DNA of 26,922 bases from Chitinophagaceae bacterium (GCA_016786525.1 JAEUVW010000304.1:1-26922); one strand, 5' to 3'; positions 1 to 8,295 are shown, counted from the stretch's first letter. Made by a program: numbers and translations. Notes: generated from the letters alone by a model not told the origin.

Positions 1-1109
1 TCAGTGCAGGCTCCTTCCCGGGGGTAACCACCGACCAGGTGTTGCCGGTGGGTAATGTGTACAGTACCGGTGTCAGCGCCGATGCCAGCCAGGCTTTGTT
101 TGATGCCTCCGTGTTTACAGCGATGAAAGCGGCAAAAGCCGGTAAAGACTATTACAAGCAGAACACGAAGCAGTCCGAGGAAGACGTGATCAACCAGACG
201 GCAAAAGTGTACTACCAGATACTGGCCAGCCGGGAGCAGGTAAAAGCGCAGGACAGCAATATTGCCAAGCTCAGCAAGATCGTGAGTGCCACGCAGGGCC
301 AGTACGATAACGGACTGGCACGGAAAATAGACCTGGACCGCATCAAAGTAAACCTGACCAATGCACAGACCGCACGCACGCAGCAGATGAACCAGATCGC
401 GATACAGACCGCTAACCTGAAAGTACTGATCGGCCTGCCTTTTGAAACGCAGATCACACCGGAAGACATTTCGCTGCGGGAGATCGAAAGCGCGGCGACG
501 ACCTATATCCCTGCAGCCGATTTTAACCTGGCCAACCGTACGGAGATACAGGTGCTGAATGCCCAGATCAGGCTCACCGACCTGCAGACCAAAGCGATCC
601 GTGCGGAGAACTATCCCAAGCTGAGTGCCTTCTTCAACTATGGATACAATGGCGTGACCAACACTTTCCGCGACTATTTCAAAAGCGGCGGATCGGACAT
701 CTGGTATGGCATCGGCAGCGTAGGCGTACGCCTGAATGTTCCGATATTCGATGGATTCGCCCGCCAGGCCCGGACCCGGAAAAGCGCCATCCAGTCTTTG
801 GAACTGCAAAAGCAAAAAGAAGCGGTGAGCCTGTCCCTGAAAGCCGGCTACCAGAGTGCCAAAATACAGATCGCGAACAGCATCAATACCATCCACGCAC
901 AAAAAGAAAATGTGGAACTGGCCGGCAATGTGTATTCCTCCAGCCAGGCCAACTACAACCTGGGCCTGGCTACCCTGACAGACCTGCTCGAAGCGCAGAC
1001 CTCTTTTATACAAGCGCAGAACAGCTATACCCAGGCCTTGCTCGATTATAAACTGGCGGAGCTGGAGACCATCCGCTCTTCCGGCAACCTTCGTTCCCTG
1101 TTGCAATAA
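1..1109 (+). CDS. TolC-family outer membrane efflux protein (5' truncated)
   Basis: This is the outer-membrane channel of a tripartite efflux pump. The reading frame is open from base 3 with no stop, so the gene starts left of the window; the in-frame GTG at 39 is internal. About 368 residues are visible against a usual 420-480, so the signal peptide and roughly 80-100 residues are missing. The protein shows the internal duplication of the OEP family: two long amphipathic alpha-helical stretches rich in Gln, Ala and Leu (for example AKVYYQILASREQVKAQDS near the middle and SYTQALLDYKLAELETI near the end), each with the periodic heptads of the TolC barrel. It ends 44 bp before the membrane-fusion gene, on the same strand, in one operon with the RND pump. 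The exported substrate cannot be told from the sequence. Confidence 0.94.
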   Translation, partial: SAGSFPGVTTDQVLPVGNVYSTGVSADASQALFDASVFTAMKAAKAGKDYYKQNTKQSEEDVINQTAKVYYQILASREQVKAQDSNIAKLSKIVSATQGQYDNGLARKIDLDRIKVNLTNAQTARTQQMNQIAIQTANLKVLIGLPFETQITPEDISLREIESAATTYIPAADFNLANRTEIQVLNAQIRLTDLQTKAIRAENYPKLSAFFNYGYNGVTNTFRDYFKSGGSDIWYGIGSVGVRLNVPIFDGFARQARTRKSAIQSLELQKQKEAVSLSLKAGYQSAKIQIANSINTIHAQKENVELAGNVYSSSQANYNLGLATLTDLLEAQTSFIQAQNSYTQALLDYKLAELETIRSSGNLRSLLQ

Positions 1110-1153
1110 TTCACGCACAAAAAAATCATACTTCAAGACATAAAAAAACCAAA

Positions 1154-2218
1154 ATGAAAAAGATCCTTCTTTATAGTGCTATTGCCATTGCTGCTATCGC
1201 TCTAATCATGTGGAAGCTGAAGAGCAATCAACAACACAATGCAGAGCGTACCGCCATTGTAAAAGAAAGCACATCGGGCGCCGTACCGGTGCTGACGGAA
1301 GCGGCCGCACGCACCAGCTTCGACCCTACCTTCCAGGCAAACGGCTCTTTTGCTGCCGTGCAGCAGATCAACTTTAGTGCCGAATCGCCGGGCCGTATTA
1401 CCGAACTGATGGTCAAAGAGGGCTCTGTGGTCAGGGCCGGCCAGGTATTGGCGCGCATCGACAACCAGGTAGCTTCCGCCGACCTGGACAATGCAGAAGC
1501 AGCCGTAAGTGCCGCCCGTCGCGATATGGACCGCTATGAAAAAGCACTGGCTTCCGGTGGTGTGACCCAAAAGCAGGTAGACGATATGAAACTGCAATAC
1601 CAGAGTGCTTCCGCCCGCCTGGCCCAGGCCCGCAAAAGCGCTCAGAATACTTTGCTGAAGTCGCCGATCGATGGCGTGATCAATGCCAAATTCGTAGAGC
1701 TGGGTACTTACCTGGCCGCGGGTACCAAGCTGTTCGAGATCGTGAATATCTCCCGCCTGAAGCTCCAGGTGAATGTGCCGGAAAACCAGGTGGTGCAGAT
1801 CCATGTAGGGCAGGAAGTGCCGGTGACAACCAATGTGTTTCCTGAAGTGACGTACAAAGGAAAGATCACCTTTATCGCCGCCAAAGGAGATGAGACCCTG
1901 AATTACCCCGTAGAGATTGAAGTGACGAATGTCAGCGGTAAAGAGCTGAAGGCCGGTATGTACGGTACAGCCGTACTGGATTTGCCGAAGCGGGAACCCG
2001 CGCTGTTGGTCTCCCGTTCCGCTTTCTATTCGGGGGTAAGCAACAACCTGATTTTTGTGGCGCGAAACGGAAAGGCCGTTTCGCGCAAAGTGACTTCAGG
2101 CAGCATCTATGGCGATAAAGTAGAGGTAAGAGACGGTTTGAAAGAAGGAGAGCTCGTCATCACCAGCGGCCAGGTAAACCTTGTAGAGGGCACCGCCGTT
2201 TCCATACAGAAAAAATAA
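1154..2218 (+). CDS. RND efflux periplasmic adaptor (membrane-fusion protein, HlyD/AcrA type)
   Basis: This is the periplasmic adaptor that links the inner-membrane RND pump to the TolC channel. It has 354 residues, normal for the family. An N-terminal hydrophobic segment (about residues 3-22) acts as signal or anchor; no lipobox cysteine is visible. The biotinyl-lipoyl halves lie at about residues 75-107 (SPGRITELMVKEGSVVRAGQ) and 170-198 (SPIDGVINAKFVELGTYLAA). Between them is a coiled-coil hairpin of about 60 residues. A beta-barrel domain (about 200-275) and a membrane-proximal domain follow. The ATG at 1154 follows an A-rich leader. The gene sits between the TolC-like gene (44-bp gap) and the RND gene (57-bp gap). 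Confidence 0.95.
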   Translation: MKKILLYSAIAIAAIALIMWKLKSNQQHNAERTAIVKESTSGAVPVLTEAAARTSFDPTFQANGSFAAVQQINFSAESPGRITELMVKEGSVVRAGQVLARIDNQVASADLDNAEAAVSAARRDMDRYEKALASGGVTQKQVDDMKLQYQSASARLAQARKSAQNTLLKSPIDGVINAKFVELGTYLAAGTKLFEIVNISRLKLQVNVPENQVVQIHVGQEVPVTTNVFPEVTYKGKITFIAAKGDETLNYPVEIEVTNVSGKELKAGMYGTAVLDLPKREPALLVSRSAFYSGVSNNLIFVARNGKAVSRKVTSGSIYGDKVEVRDGLKEGELVITSGQVNLVEGTAVSIQKK

Positions 2219-2275
2219 GCAAGCTCATTATATCAGTTCATCCAAGGCCTTGCCTTTTACAGATAGTCAATTCAA

Positions 2276-5200
2276 ATGAAAATCACAGAAATATCCATCA
2301 AACGCCCCACCATCGTAGTGGTTGTGTTTGTCATACTCGGCTTGCTGGGTTTCATCAGCTATAAGTCGCTCAGTTACGAACTGCTGCCGAAGTTCAGCAC
2401 CAATACCATCACCATCTCAGCCGTATATCCGGGCGCCGGTCCGGATGAAGTGCAGAACACTGTGACCAAAAAGCTGGAAGACGCCGTGTCTTCGATGGAG
2501 AACATCAAAAAACTGAGCTCGAAATCGATGGAAGGCTTGTCGACAGTAACGGTGGAACTCACTACCGCGGCGGATGTAGACTACAGCCTGCAGGATGCGC
2601 AGCGTAAGATCAATTCGGTATTGTCTTCTTTGCCATCAAATGTCAAAACGCCCTCGCTGAATAAATTTTCCCTGGACGATTTGCCCATCATCACACTTTC
2701 CGCAACAGCCAATATTACCCCGACTGAATTTTACGACCTGGTAGACCAGCGCCTGGCACCCCGTATCGCCCGCCTGCCCGGAGTAGCGCAGGTGAACATT
2801 ATCGGCGGACAGGAGCGCGAGATCCAGATCGATGTCAATGCAGAAAAACTGAATGCGGCACACCTTTCCCTGCTGCAGGTGCGGAACAGCATTACGAACG
2901 CCAATGTGGATTACCCTACCGGTAAACTCAGGACTACGGACAACCAGATACTGGTCCGCCTGTCCGGTAAATATACAGACATCGATGTGCTGCGCAAGCT
3001 GGTGATCGCCACCGGGCCCGATGGCTCGCAGATCAGGCTGCAGGATATCGCCGATGTGCAGGATGCTGCGAAGGATGCGGACCGCCTGGCCCGCCAGGAT
3101 CAGAAAGCCTCTATCGTATTGCAGATCCAGAAACAATCGGATGCAAACGCGGTGACGGTGAGTGAAGGCGTACACAAACAACTGAAACAAATTGAAAGTG
3201 AATACAAATCCAGTGACCTGCGCCTGATGGTCGCTTCAGACAGCTCGGAATTTACCCTGGAGTCGGCTAACGATGTGATCAAAGACCTGTTCATCGCGAT
3301 CATCCTGGTGGCTGTGGTAATGCTCTTGTTCCTGCACAGTATGCGGAACTCGCTGATCGTGATGGTCTCTATCCCCTTGTCGCTGATCGTCACCTTTGCC
3401 GGTATGTACGCGATGGGCTTTACCCTGAACCTGATGTCCCTGCTGGCGCTGTCGCTGGTGGTCGGTATCCTGGTGGATGATGCCATCGTGGTGCTGGAAA
3501 ATATCTACCGGCATATGGAGATGGGCAAGAATAAAGTACGGGCCGCATTAGATGGTGTATCGGAAATCGGTACCACCGTTATTTCCATCACCCTGGTGAT
3601 CATCGTGGTGTTCCTGCCGATCTCGCTGACCAGTGGCCTGGTGTCGAATATCCTGAGGGAATTCTGTATCACGGTGGTGATCGCGACGGCACTGAGTTTG
3701 CTGGTGTCCTTCACTGTGGTGCCCTGGCTGTCCTCCCGCTTCGGTAAGCTGGAGCACCTGACGGGCAAGAACTATTTTGAAAAATTCATCCTCTGGTTTG
3801 AACACCAGCTGGAGCGCTTCACAGCCTGGGTAAGCGGTATCCTGAAATGGACCCTGAACCACAAAACAGTAACCCTGCTCACAGTGGTGGCCATGCTGGT
3901 AGCGTCTTTTGCACTGGTGACCGCCGGGTTTATCGGTGGCGAGTTCATTCCCAAAGGCGACCGTGGCCAGTTTATCGTAGGGCTGGAATTACCTAAAGAT
4001 GCGTCTATCGAGCAGACCAACCAGGCTACGATGCGTGCCGAAGCGTTTCTGAAAAAACAGGACCTGATCCGCTCCATTACGACTACGGTAGGGCAAAGCA
4101 GTGAAGATGGTTTTGGCGCCTCATCATCTACGGCCTATAAGTCGGAGATCACCGTGACGATGATCCCCGAAGAAGAGCGTACAGAACCTGCTGACTTGTA
4201 TGCCGCTTCGCTGAAGAAGCAGCTGTCGGCTCAGCTGACGGGTGTGAAAGTAAAGACCACGCCGGTAGGCATACTGGGTACCGCAGACCGGGCTTCCATA
4301 GACCTGGTAGTGCTGGGTACCACGCAGGATAGTGCCATGCGCTTTGCAAAAATGGCCATGGCGGAACTGGAGAAAGTAAACGGTGCTACGGGCGTAAAAC
4401 TGTCTGTAGAGGAAGGAAACCCTGAAGTGCATATTGCCATCGACCGCGATAAAATGGCGGCCCTGGGCCTGAGTATGGAGACCATAGGGGGTACTTTGCA
4501 AACGGCCTTTGCCGGTACGGCAGACGATAGCCGTATGAAATTCCGCCAGGGTGAATACGAATACGATATGAACTTCCGCTACCAGAACTTTAACCGCAAG
4601 AATGTGGATGACGTGAAAAACATCCTGCTGCTGAATAGCCAGGGGCAGAACATCCGCCTTTCCGAGTTCGCAGACATTACACAGTCTTCTGGTCCCAGCA
4701 GGCTGGAGCGCCGGGATAAACTGGCCTCGGTGAATGTACAGAGCCAGGTGATCGGCCGCCCTGCGGGCGATGTGGTCAAAGACTTTACCAAAGCCCTTGA
4801 AAAATTACAGAAACCGGAAGGGGTGAGCTATATCTTTGGCGGTGATGCCGAAAACCAGGGAGACTCCAACAGTACCCTGGGTGTGGCCCTGCTCTTGTCT
4901 ATCATCCTGATGTACCTGATCATGGTGGCTTTGTACGACAACTATATCCGCCCGCTGGTGGTGATGTTCTCACTGCCGCTGTCGCTGATCGGAGCCTTCC
5001 TGGCACTGGCCCTGACGAACAATACGCTGAATATCTTCTCCATCATGGGGCTGATCATGCTGTTCGGGCTGGTAGCGAAAAATGCGATCATGCTGGTCGA
5101 CTTTGCCAACCAGAGCAAGGAAGAAGGCTATGATACGGACGAAGCGCTGATCCGCGCGAACAATGCCCGTCTGCGCCCGATCCTGATGACGACGATCGCT

Positions 5201-5440
5201 ATGGTGATCGGTATGTTGCCGATCGCGCTGGCCAGTGGTGGGGTGAGTGCCATCAAGCACGGCCTGGCCTGGGTCATTATCGGCGGCCTGATCTCTTCGA
5301 TGTTCCTGACCCTGATCGTGGTGCCGGTGATCTACAAGATCGCCGACCGCCTGATGATCCGCTTTGGCTGGGGCAACATCGCGAAGAAACGCCTGGTGCA
5401 GCAAAGGCTGCATTCGAAGATCGGTGTGGAAGGGGAATAA
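2276..5440 (+). CDS. RND-family efflux transporter, inner-membrane pump (AcrB/HAE1 type)
   Basis: This is the proton-driven pump of the tripartite exporter; at 1054 residues it is the full AcrB length. It begins with the typical cytosolic KITEISIKRPTIVVVV start leading into TM1. Two large periplasmic loops follow TM1 and TM7. The TM4 proton-relay pair is D401-D402 in GILVDDAIVVLENIYRH, matching D407/D408 of AcrB, and the TM10 lysine is K935 in GLVAKNAIMLVDFANQ, matching AcrB K940. The intact relay argues for an active drug or hydrophobic-compound exporter; the heavy-metal (HME) subtype is less likely because I see no Met/Cys metal-path motif, but the substrate is not determined. It is the last gene of the operon and is followed 21 bp later by a strong terminator. 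Confidence 0.96.
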   Translation: MKITEISIKRPTIVVVVFVILGLLGFISYKSLSYELLPKFSTNTITISAVYPGAGPDEVQNTVTKKLEDAVSSMENIKKLSSKSMEGLSTVTVELTTAADVDYSLQDAQRKINSVLSSLPSNVKTPSLNKFSLDDLPIITLSATANITPTEFYDLVDQRLAPRIARLPGVAQVNIIGGQEREIQIDVNAEKLNAAHLSLLQVRNSITNANVDYPTGKLRTTDNQILVRLSGKYTDIDVLRKLVIATGPDGSQIRLQDIADVQDAAKDADRLARQDQKASIVLQIQKQSDANAVTVSEGVHKQLKQIESEYKSSDLRLMVASDSSEFTLESANDVIKDLFIAIILVAVVMLLFLHSMRNSLIVMVSIPLSLIVTFAGMYAMGFTLNLMSLLALSLVVGILVDDAIVVLENIYRHMEMGKNKVRAALDGVSEIGTTVISITLVIIVVFLPISLTSGLVSNILREFCITVVIATALSLLVSFTVVPWLSSRFGKLEHLTGKNYFEKFILWFEHQLERFTAWVSGILKWTLNHKTVTLLTVVAMLVASFALVTAGFIGGEFIPKGDRGQFIVGLELPKDASIEQTNQATMRAEAFLKKQDLIRSITTTVGQSSEDGFGASSSTAYKSEITVTMIPEEERTEPADLYAASLKKQLSAQLTGVKVKTTPVGILGTADRASIDLVVLGTTQDSAMRFAKMAMAELEKVNGATGVKLSVEEGNPEVHIAIDRDKMAALGLSMETIGGTLQTAFAGTADDSRMKFRQGEYEYDMNFRYQNFNRKNVDDVKNILLLNSQGQNIRLSEFADITQSSGPSRLERRDKLASVNVQSQVIGRPAGDVVKDFTKALEKLQKPEGVSYIFGGDAENQGDSNSTLGVALLLSIILMYLIMVALYDNYIRPLVVMFSLPLSLIGAFLALALTNNTLNIFSIMGLIMLFGLVAKNAIMLVDFANQSKEEGYDTDEALIRANNARLRPILMTTIAMVIGMLPIALASGGVSAIKHGLAWVIIGGLISSMFLTLIVVPVIYKIADRLMIRFGWGNIAKKRLVQQRLHSKIGVEGE

Positions 5441-5461
5441 AGTTTTGTATTGGATTATTGT

Positions 5462-5492
5462 AAAGGTCAGAACAAACGTTCTGACCTTTTTT
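5462..5492 (+). terminator. Intrinsic terminator of the RND efflux operon
   Basis: There is a perfect 12-bp stem, AAAGGTCAGAAC (5462-5473) pairing with GTTCTGACCTTT (5478-5489), with loop AAAC and a T-run after the stem. It lies 21 bp after the RND stop codon. The A-run on the 5' side means it could also work leftward. Confidence 0.93.
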
Positions 5493-5510
5493 GTGGAGCA
5501 TTAAAACAAA

Positions 5511-5651
5511 CCCTATCCTCGCGCTAAGGCGGGACCGGCACTCCCTGTAGGGGGAACCAGCGTGCAGGTGGATCGGTACATTTTTGAAATCGCTTTTCTG
5601 ACCCACCCACCCCTATCCCCTCCCAGGAGGGGAAACCGGCGTGTAGGTGAT
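5511..5651. repeat. Two diverged copies of a CCCTATCC...GGGGAAACCGGCGTG intergenic repeat
   Basis: Copy 1 (5511-5573) and copy 2 (5611-5651) both begin CCCTATCC and both carry a GGGGAA(A)CC(A/G)GCGTG(C/T)AGGTG(G/A) end. Copy 2 also contains the small palindrome CCCCTCCCAGGAGGGG. From memory, similar C-rich units are scattered between genes in many Bacteroidota genomes; that is recall, not a search. Confidence 0.7.
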
Positions 5652-5731
5652 ACTATGGTCCCGGTATGTCATCCCGTAGGGATCTATAGCAGCCCCAGGT
5701 ATGTATTACTTAACCACTGGCAGCTTCCGTA

Positions 5732-5763
5732 TGTCATTCCACTTCGTTCCGATCGTAATGACA
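5732..5763. repeat. TGTCATT...AATGACA inverted repeat
   Basis: There are 7-bp inverted arms, TGTCATT (5732-5738) and AATGACA (5757-5763), around an 18-nt centre. The same outer arms bound a longer unit at 22502-22587, so this looks like one member of a dispersed small-repeat family. Confidence 0.65.
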
Positions 5764-5792
5764 GCCTGGCCCGCCTGTGTTGCCCCGACACC

Positions 5793-5823
5793 TCTGCCAT
5801 CCCGGCGTTAGGAGGGATCTCTA
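5793..5823. repeat. CTGCCATCCCGGCG...GGATCTCTACAG repeat unit
   Basis: This segment resembles the start of the repeat at 22502 (CTGTCATGCCGACGGCAGG, then AGGCATCTCTACAT): the order CTGxCATxCCGxCG, AGGAGG, ATCTCTACA is kept. It is another degenerate member of the same family, about 16.7 kb away. Confidence 0.55.
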
Positions 5824-5890
5824 CAGCCGAACGTAGAAATTCCATCCCCAAGGATATAATAGGCTTTACCTATTGTACAAAGGCATGCGT

Positions 5891-6277
5891 TCAAGACAGC
5901 GAATACTGCAGCAGGCGCGCTTCGCGAACTGAAAATCCGAAAGAACCTCTTAAGATCAGCGTGTTGCCGGACTGTTTGATCCCTTCCAGCCGCACTTTGA
6001 TCCGGTTTTCGCTGACGATCTCTATCCCTGCATCCAGGGTAATCACATCATGGAGCAATGCATCGCTCACCACATCCAGGCTGAAGTGGTCAATAGATAT
6101 CTGCCCGAAGTCCAGGTTGCCCAGCAGGCTGACGATCACTTCGTCGTTAATGGCGGTTACGGCATGCAGCATACTGCAGATGGAGAGTACACGCTGTTCG
6201 TTTATTTTTTCAGGACTTACTTTGAAGGTCTTGCTCAGTGTTTTTTTGTAGAGTATATTGGCGGTGGTCATAATCAT
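5891..6277 (-). CDS. Small hypothetical protein, possibly hotdog-like
   Basis: I do not recognise this 128-residue protein. It has no signal peptide or membrane segment. Its codon use (many CTG, ATC, AAC) matches the neighbouring real genes, unlike the overlapping plus-strand frame, so I take it as the real one. The middle (VSDALLHDVITLDAGIEIVS) followed by the beta-rich end (RIKVRLEGIKQSGNTLILRG) looks like an alpha/beta hotdog-type fold, but this is only an impression. The start could be ATG 6277 or ATG 6271; neither has a clear ribosome-binding site. Oddly, a leftward terminator hairpin lies just upstream (6291-6324), so the gene may be attenuated or weakly expressed. Confidence 0.6.
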   Translation of the reverse strand: MIMTTANILYKKTLSKTFKVSPEKINEQRVLSICSMLHAVTAINDEVIVSLLGNLDFGQISIDHFSLDVVSDALLHDVITLDAGIEIVSENRIKVRLEGIKQSGNTLILRGSFGFSVREARLLQYSLS

Positions 6278-6290
6278 TGTTTTTTAAAAG

Positions 6291-6324
6291 AAAAAAAATA
6301 GCCTTTGGAGCATATCCAAAGGCT
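6291..6324 (-). terminator. Leftward intrinsic terminator or attenuator
   Basis: A perfect 10-bp stem, AGCCTTTGGA (6300-6309) with TCCAAAGGCT (6315-6324), is followed on the minus strand by a run of eight T (6298-6291). It lies only about 14-20 nt before the start codon of the small gene at 6277, so it either ends an upstream transcript or attenuates that gene. Confidence 0.8.
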
Positions 6325-6380
6325 GTTGCGGTTTCATCGTACAGATGGGGTCAACATCGCGCTCTGGCATGTAGCTTAGG

Positions 6381-6412
6381 TGCATAACAATGCTGCATAC
6401 AGCAATGTTGCA
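6381..6412 (-). other. Imperfect hairpin in the segment between two leftward terminators
   Basis: TGCATAACAATGCTG (6381-6395) pairs imperfectly with CAGCAATGTTGCA (6400-6412) around a CATA loop. It lies in the about 135-nt segment between the two leftward terminators, the arrangement expected of a small RNA or a structured leader. No further gene is seen in 6325-6455; the rest of the 6278-6606 gap holds only the two terminators. Confidence 0.5.
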
Positions 6413-6460
6413 TCTTATTGGAACAGGTGTGGAAGAATAAATTCATAAGCAGGATAAAAT

Positions 6461-6492
6461 AAAAAATGCCCTTCAGTACAGACTGAAGGGCA
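6461..6492 (-). terminator. Leftward intrinsic terminator downstream of the Rrf2 gene
   Basis: A perfect 11-bp stem, TGCCCTTCAGT (6467-6477) with ACTGAAGGGCA (6482-6492), loop ACAG, is followed on the minus strand by six T (6466-6461). It lies about 115 bp beyond the Rrf2 stop codon and most likely ends that transcript. Confidence 0.85.
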
Positions 6493-6606
6493 GTGAATAT
6501 GATGGATACAACAAGGTCACGCACTTCAGGTCAGAAGCGTACAACAATGCATATTATATTGTGTCAGAAGATTCATTAATGCAATGATACGGACTTTTCA
6601 GACAAA

Positions 6607-7011
6607 TCAGATCAGGTCCCTGACTGTTTTTTTCTCCAGCACTTTGATCGTCGCGTCGCGCACATCGGTAAAGACCCTGTTCAGGCTGCAATGCGTTTCA
6701 TCGCAGTCATCGCATTTTTTGTAGAAATAAAGGCTCACGCAAGGCAGCATCGATATCGGTCCGTCAATGGCCCGGATCACGCTGGCGACCGATATCTGTT
6801 TCGGGTCGCGTTCCAAAGTATATCCGCCGCCCTTGCCTTTTTTGCTCAGCAGTATATCCGCCTTACGCAATTCCAGCAATATCGTCTCCAGGAATTTTAA
6901 GGGAATCTTCTGCTGCTCCGCGATCTCTGCGATCTGAACCGGCCCGCCGGGATACTTTCCCGCCAGGTAACCCAGGGCCCTCAATGCATATTTTGCTTTG
7001 TTCGATAACAT
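6607..7011 (-). CDS. Rrf2-family transcriptional regulator (IscR/NsrR-like, cysteine-containing)
   Basis: This is a 134-residue winged-helix DNA-binding protein of the Rrf2 family. It opens with the classic MLSNKAKYALRALGYLA helix. The recognition region (PVQIAEIAEQQKIPLKFLET, residues 24-43) and the wing GKGGGYTLERDP (59-70) follow. Cysteines C91, C100, C103 and C108 lie in the loop where IscR and NsrR hold an iron-sulfur cluster (C92, C98, C104 in IscR), so it may sense Fe-S status, redox state or nitric oxide; the spacing differs from IscR and the cluster is inferred. The ATG at 7011 is used. It is divergent from the membrane hydroxylase at 7090, with a palindrome in the shared 78-bp gap. 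Confidence 0.94.
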   Translation of the reverse strand: MLSNKAKYALRALGYLAGKYPGGPVQIAEIAEQQKIPLKFLETILLELRKADILLSKKGKGGGYTLERDPKQISVASVIRAIDGPISMLPCVSLYFYKKCDDCDETHCSLNRVFTDVRDATIKVLEKKTVRDLI

Positions 7012-7022
7012 AAACTAATACT

Positions 7023-7061
7023 CTACTAATTTGGTAGGATAATAAAACTGCAATACTTTCG
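7023..7061 (+). promoter_or_regulatory. Promoter of the membrane hydroxylase with an overlapping palindromic operator
   Basis: TTTG at 7030-7033 and TACTTTCG at 7054-7061 are spaced by 20 nt, fitting the Bacteroidota promoter pattern TTTG-N19/20-TAnnTTTG with one mismatch in the -7 box. The palindrome CTACTAATTTGGTAG (7023-7037; 6 of 7 arm positions pair) covers the -33 box and lies 12-26 bp before the Rrf2 start. It is a likely Rrf2-type operator controlling both divergent genes. Confidence 0.6.
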
Positions 7062-7089
7062 TGCAAGTTACCATCTAAAACACTACTGC

Positions 7090-8295
7090 ATGCAATTGAA
7101 TATCATAGCCTTTGCCGTACCCCTGTTCCTGTCTCTGATGGGGCTGGAGTATTACTGCAGCAGGCGCAGGGGGAAGGAAGTTTACCATTTCCAGGATTTT
7201 GTCACCAACATCAGTATAGGGGTAGGGGAGCGCCTGGCAGACCTCTTGACCACGGGTATCTTCTTTTTTGTGTTCCAATACATTTATGAGCACTGGAGAG
7301 TCTTTACGATCGATGCCGGTTGGTGGCAATGGCTGGTGCTCTTCATCTTTACCGACTTTATCTGGTATTGGTATCATCGCCTGGGGCATGAGGTGAATAT
7401 CCTGTGGGCGGCCCACGTGGTGCACCACCAGAGCGAGGATTTCAATTACAGTGTATCGGCGCGGATTACTGTTTTCCAATCACTGGCCCGTGGGGTATTC
7501 TGGTGCCTGCTGCCCTTACTGGGCTTTGCACCTTCCGCTACTTTTGTGATGCTGCTCATCCACGGGGCTTATCCTTTTTTTACCCATACCCAACTGGTCG
7601 GCAAGCTGGGCTTCCTGGAATATTTCCTGGTTACCCCATCGCACCACAGGGTGCACCACAGCAGCAACCCGGAGTACCTGGACAAAAACTACGGCGATGT
7701 GCTCATCATCTGGGATAAGCTCTTCGGCACTTTTGTGGCCGAAAAGCAGGAGCCGGTTTACGGTTTGACCACACCGCTGAACAGCCATAGTTTCCTGTGG
7801 CAGCATTTTCATTTTCCGCTGGAATTGCTGGTGGCATTTCGCCGGGCTGGAACGGCCGGGGCCAGGCTAAGGGTTTTGTTCGGGAAGCCGGATGATATCG
7901 ACCCGGGCATCCGCCCTTATCTGGAGAAAATACTGCTGCGCAAAAACGGTGTACAAACTCTGACACCGGTGCTCAGGCGTTATGTGGCCATACAAACTTG
8001 TGCACTTTTACTGGTTTTATTCTGTACGCTTCTTTTTGAACACTACCTGTCGGGTATGCACCTGTTTTTCCTGTCGGCATTGATTGTGCTCACCGTCATC
8101 CTCAGCGGGGCCATGATGGAGCAGAAAAACTGGGTGTTCGAACTGGAATGCACCCGCCTGGTGATCTTTGCTGCCTATGTGTTGCAGGCCATCGGTAACA
8201 GGCAGTGGACCATCTTCTTCCTGGTGTTCACGGGGCTGTTTTACCTGGTGTACCTGCCCCTGAGGAAAGAATATCATCGTGTACTGTTCCGGTAA
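7090..8295 (+). CDS. Membrane fatty acid hydroxylase / sterol desaturase family protein (alkylglycerol-monooxygenase-like)
   Basis: This 401-residue integral-membrane di-iron oxygenase carries the three histidine boxes of the FA-hydroxylase superfamily: HRLGH (H96-H100), HVVHH (H109-H113) and HHRVHH (H185-H190). The context WYWYHRLGHEVNILWAAH and HHQSEDFNYSVSAR is closest to alkylglycerol monooxygenase, which splits ether lipids using tetrahydrobiopterin, rather than to sterol desaturases. Hydrophobic segments flank the boxes, and three or more further segments lie in the C-terminal 110 residues. The ATG at 7090 lies about 22 nt after the predicted transcription start. It is divergent from Rrf2 and convergent with the C1q-like gene 21 bp on. 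The substrate (ether lipid, fatty acid, carotenoid or other) is not determined. Confidence 0.92.
   Translation: MQLNIIAFAVPLFLSLMGLEYYCSRRRGKEVYHFQDFVTNISIGVGERLADLLTTGIFFFVFQYIYEHWRVFTIDAGWWQWLVLFIFTDFIWYWYHRLGHEVNILWAAHVVHHQSEDFNYSVSARITVFQSLARGVFWCLLPLLGFAPSATFVMLLIHGAYPFFTHTQLVGKLGFLEYFLVTPSHHRVHHSSNPEYLDKNYGDVLIIWDKLFGTFVAEKQEPVYGLTTPLNSHSFLWQHFHFPLELLVAFRRAGTAGARLRVLFGKPDDIDPGIRPYLEKILLRKNGVQTLTPVLRRYVAIQTCALLLVLFCTLLFEHYLSGMHLFFLSALIVLTVILSGAMMEQKNWVFELECTRLVIFAAYVLQAIGNRQWTIFFLVFTGLFYLVYLPLRKEYHRVLFR

Larger units (their letters stand above)
5493..5890. other. Gene-free stretch with degenerate intergenic repeats
   Basis: I see no credible gene here. An open frame on the plus strand (from 5562 to 6251) crosses the repeats and runs antisense to the hypothetical gene at 5891-6277, and its composition is low in protein-like features. 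The stretch holds at least two kinds of short repeat, listed separately. Confidence 0.7.

Noticed and set aside
5562..6251. A 229-codon plus-strand open frame after the efflux operon
   Set aside because: It runs through intergenic repeats and antisense to the more protein-like gene at 5891-6277.
6341..6413. A minus-strand mini-gene that would encode a 20-residue Cys/His-rich peptide (MQHCCMQHCYAPKLHARARC)
   Set aside because: The repeated Cys and His codons arise from the two arms of the hairpin at 6381-6412, so the composition needs no peptide to explain it; there is no ribosome-binding site.
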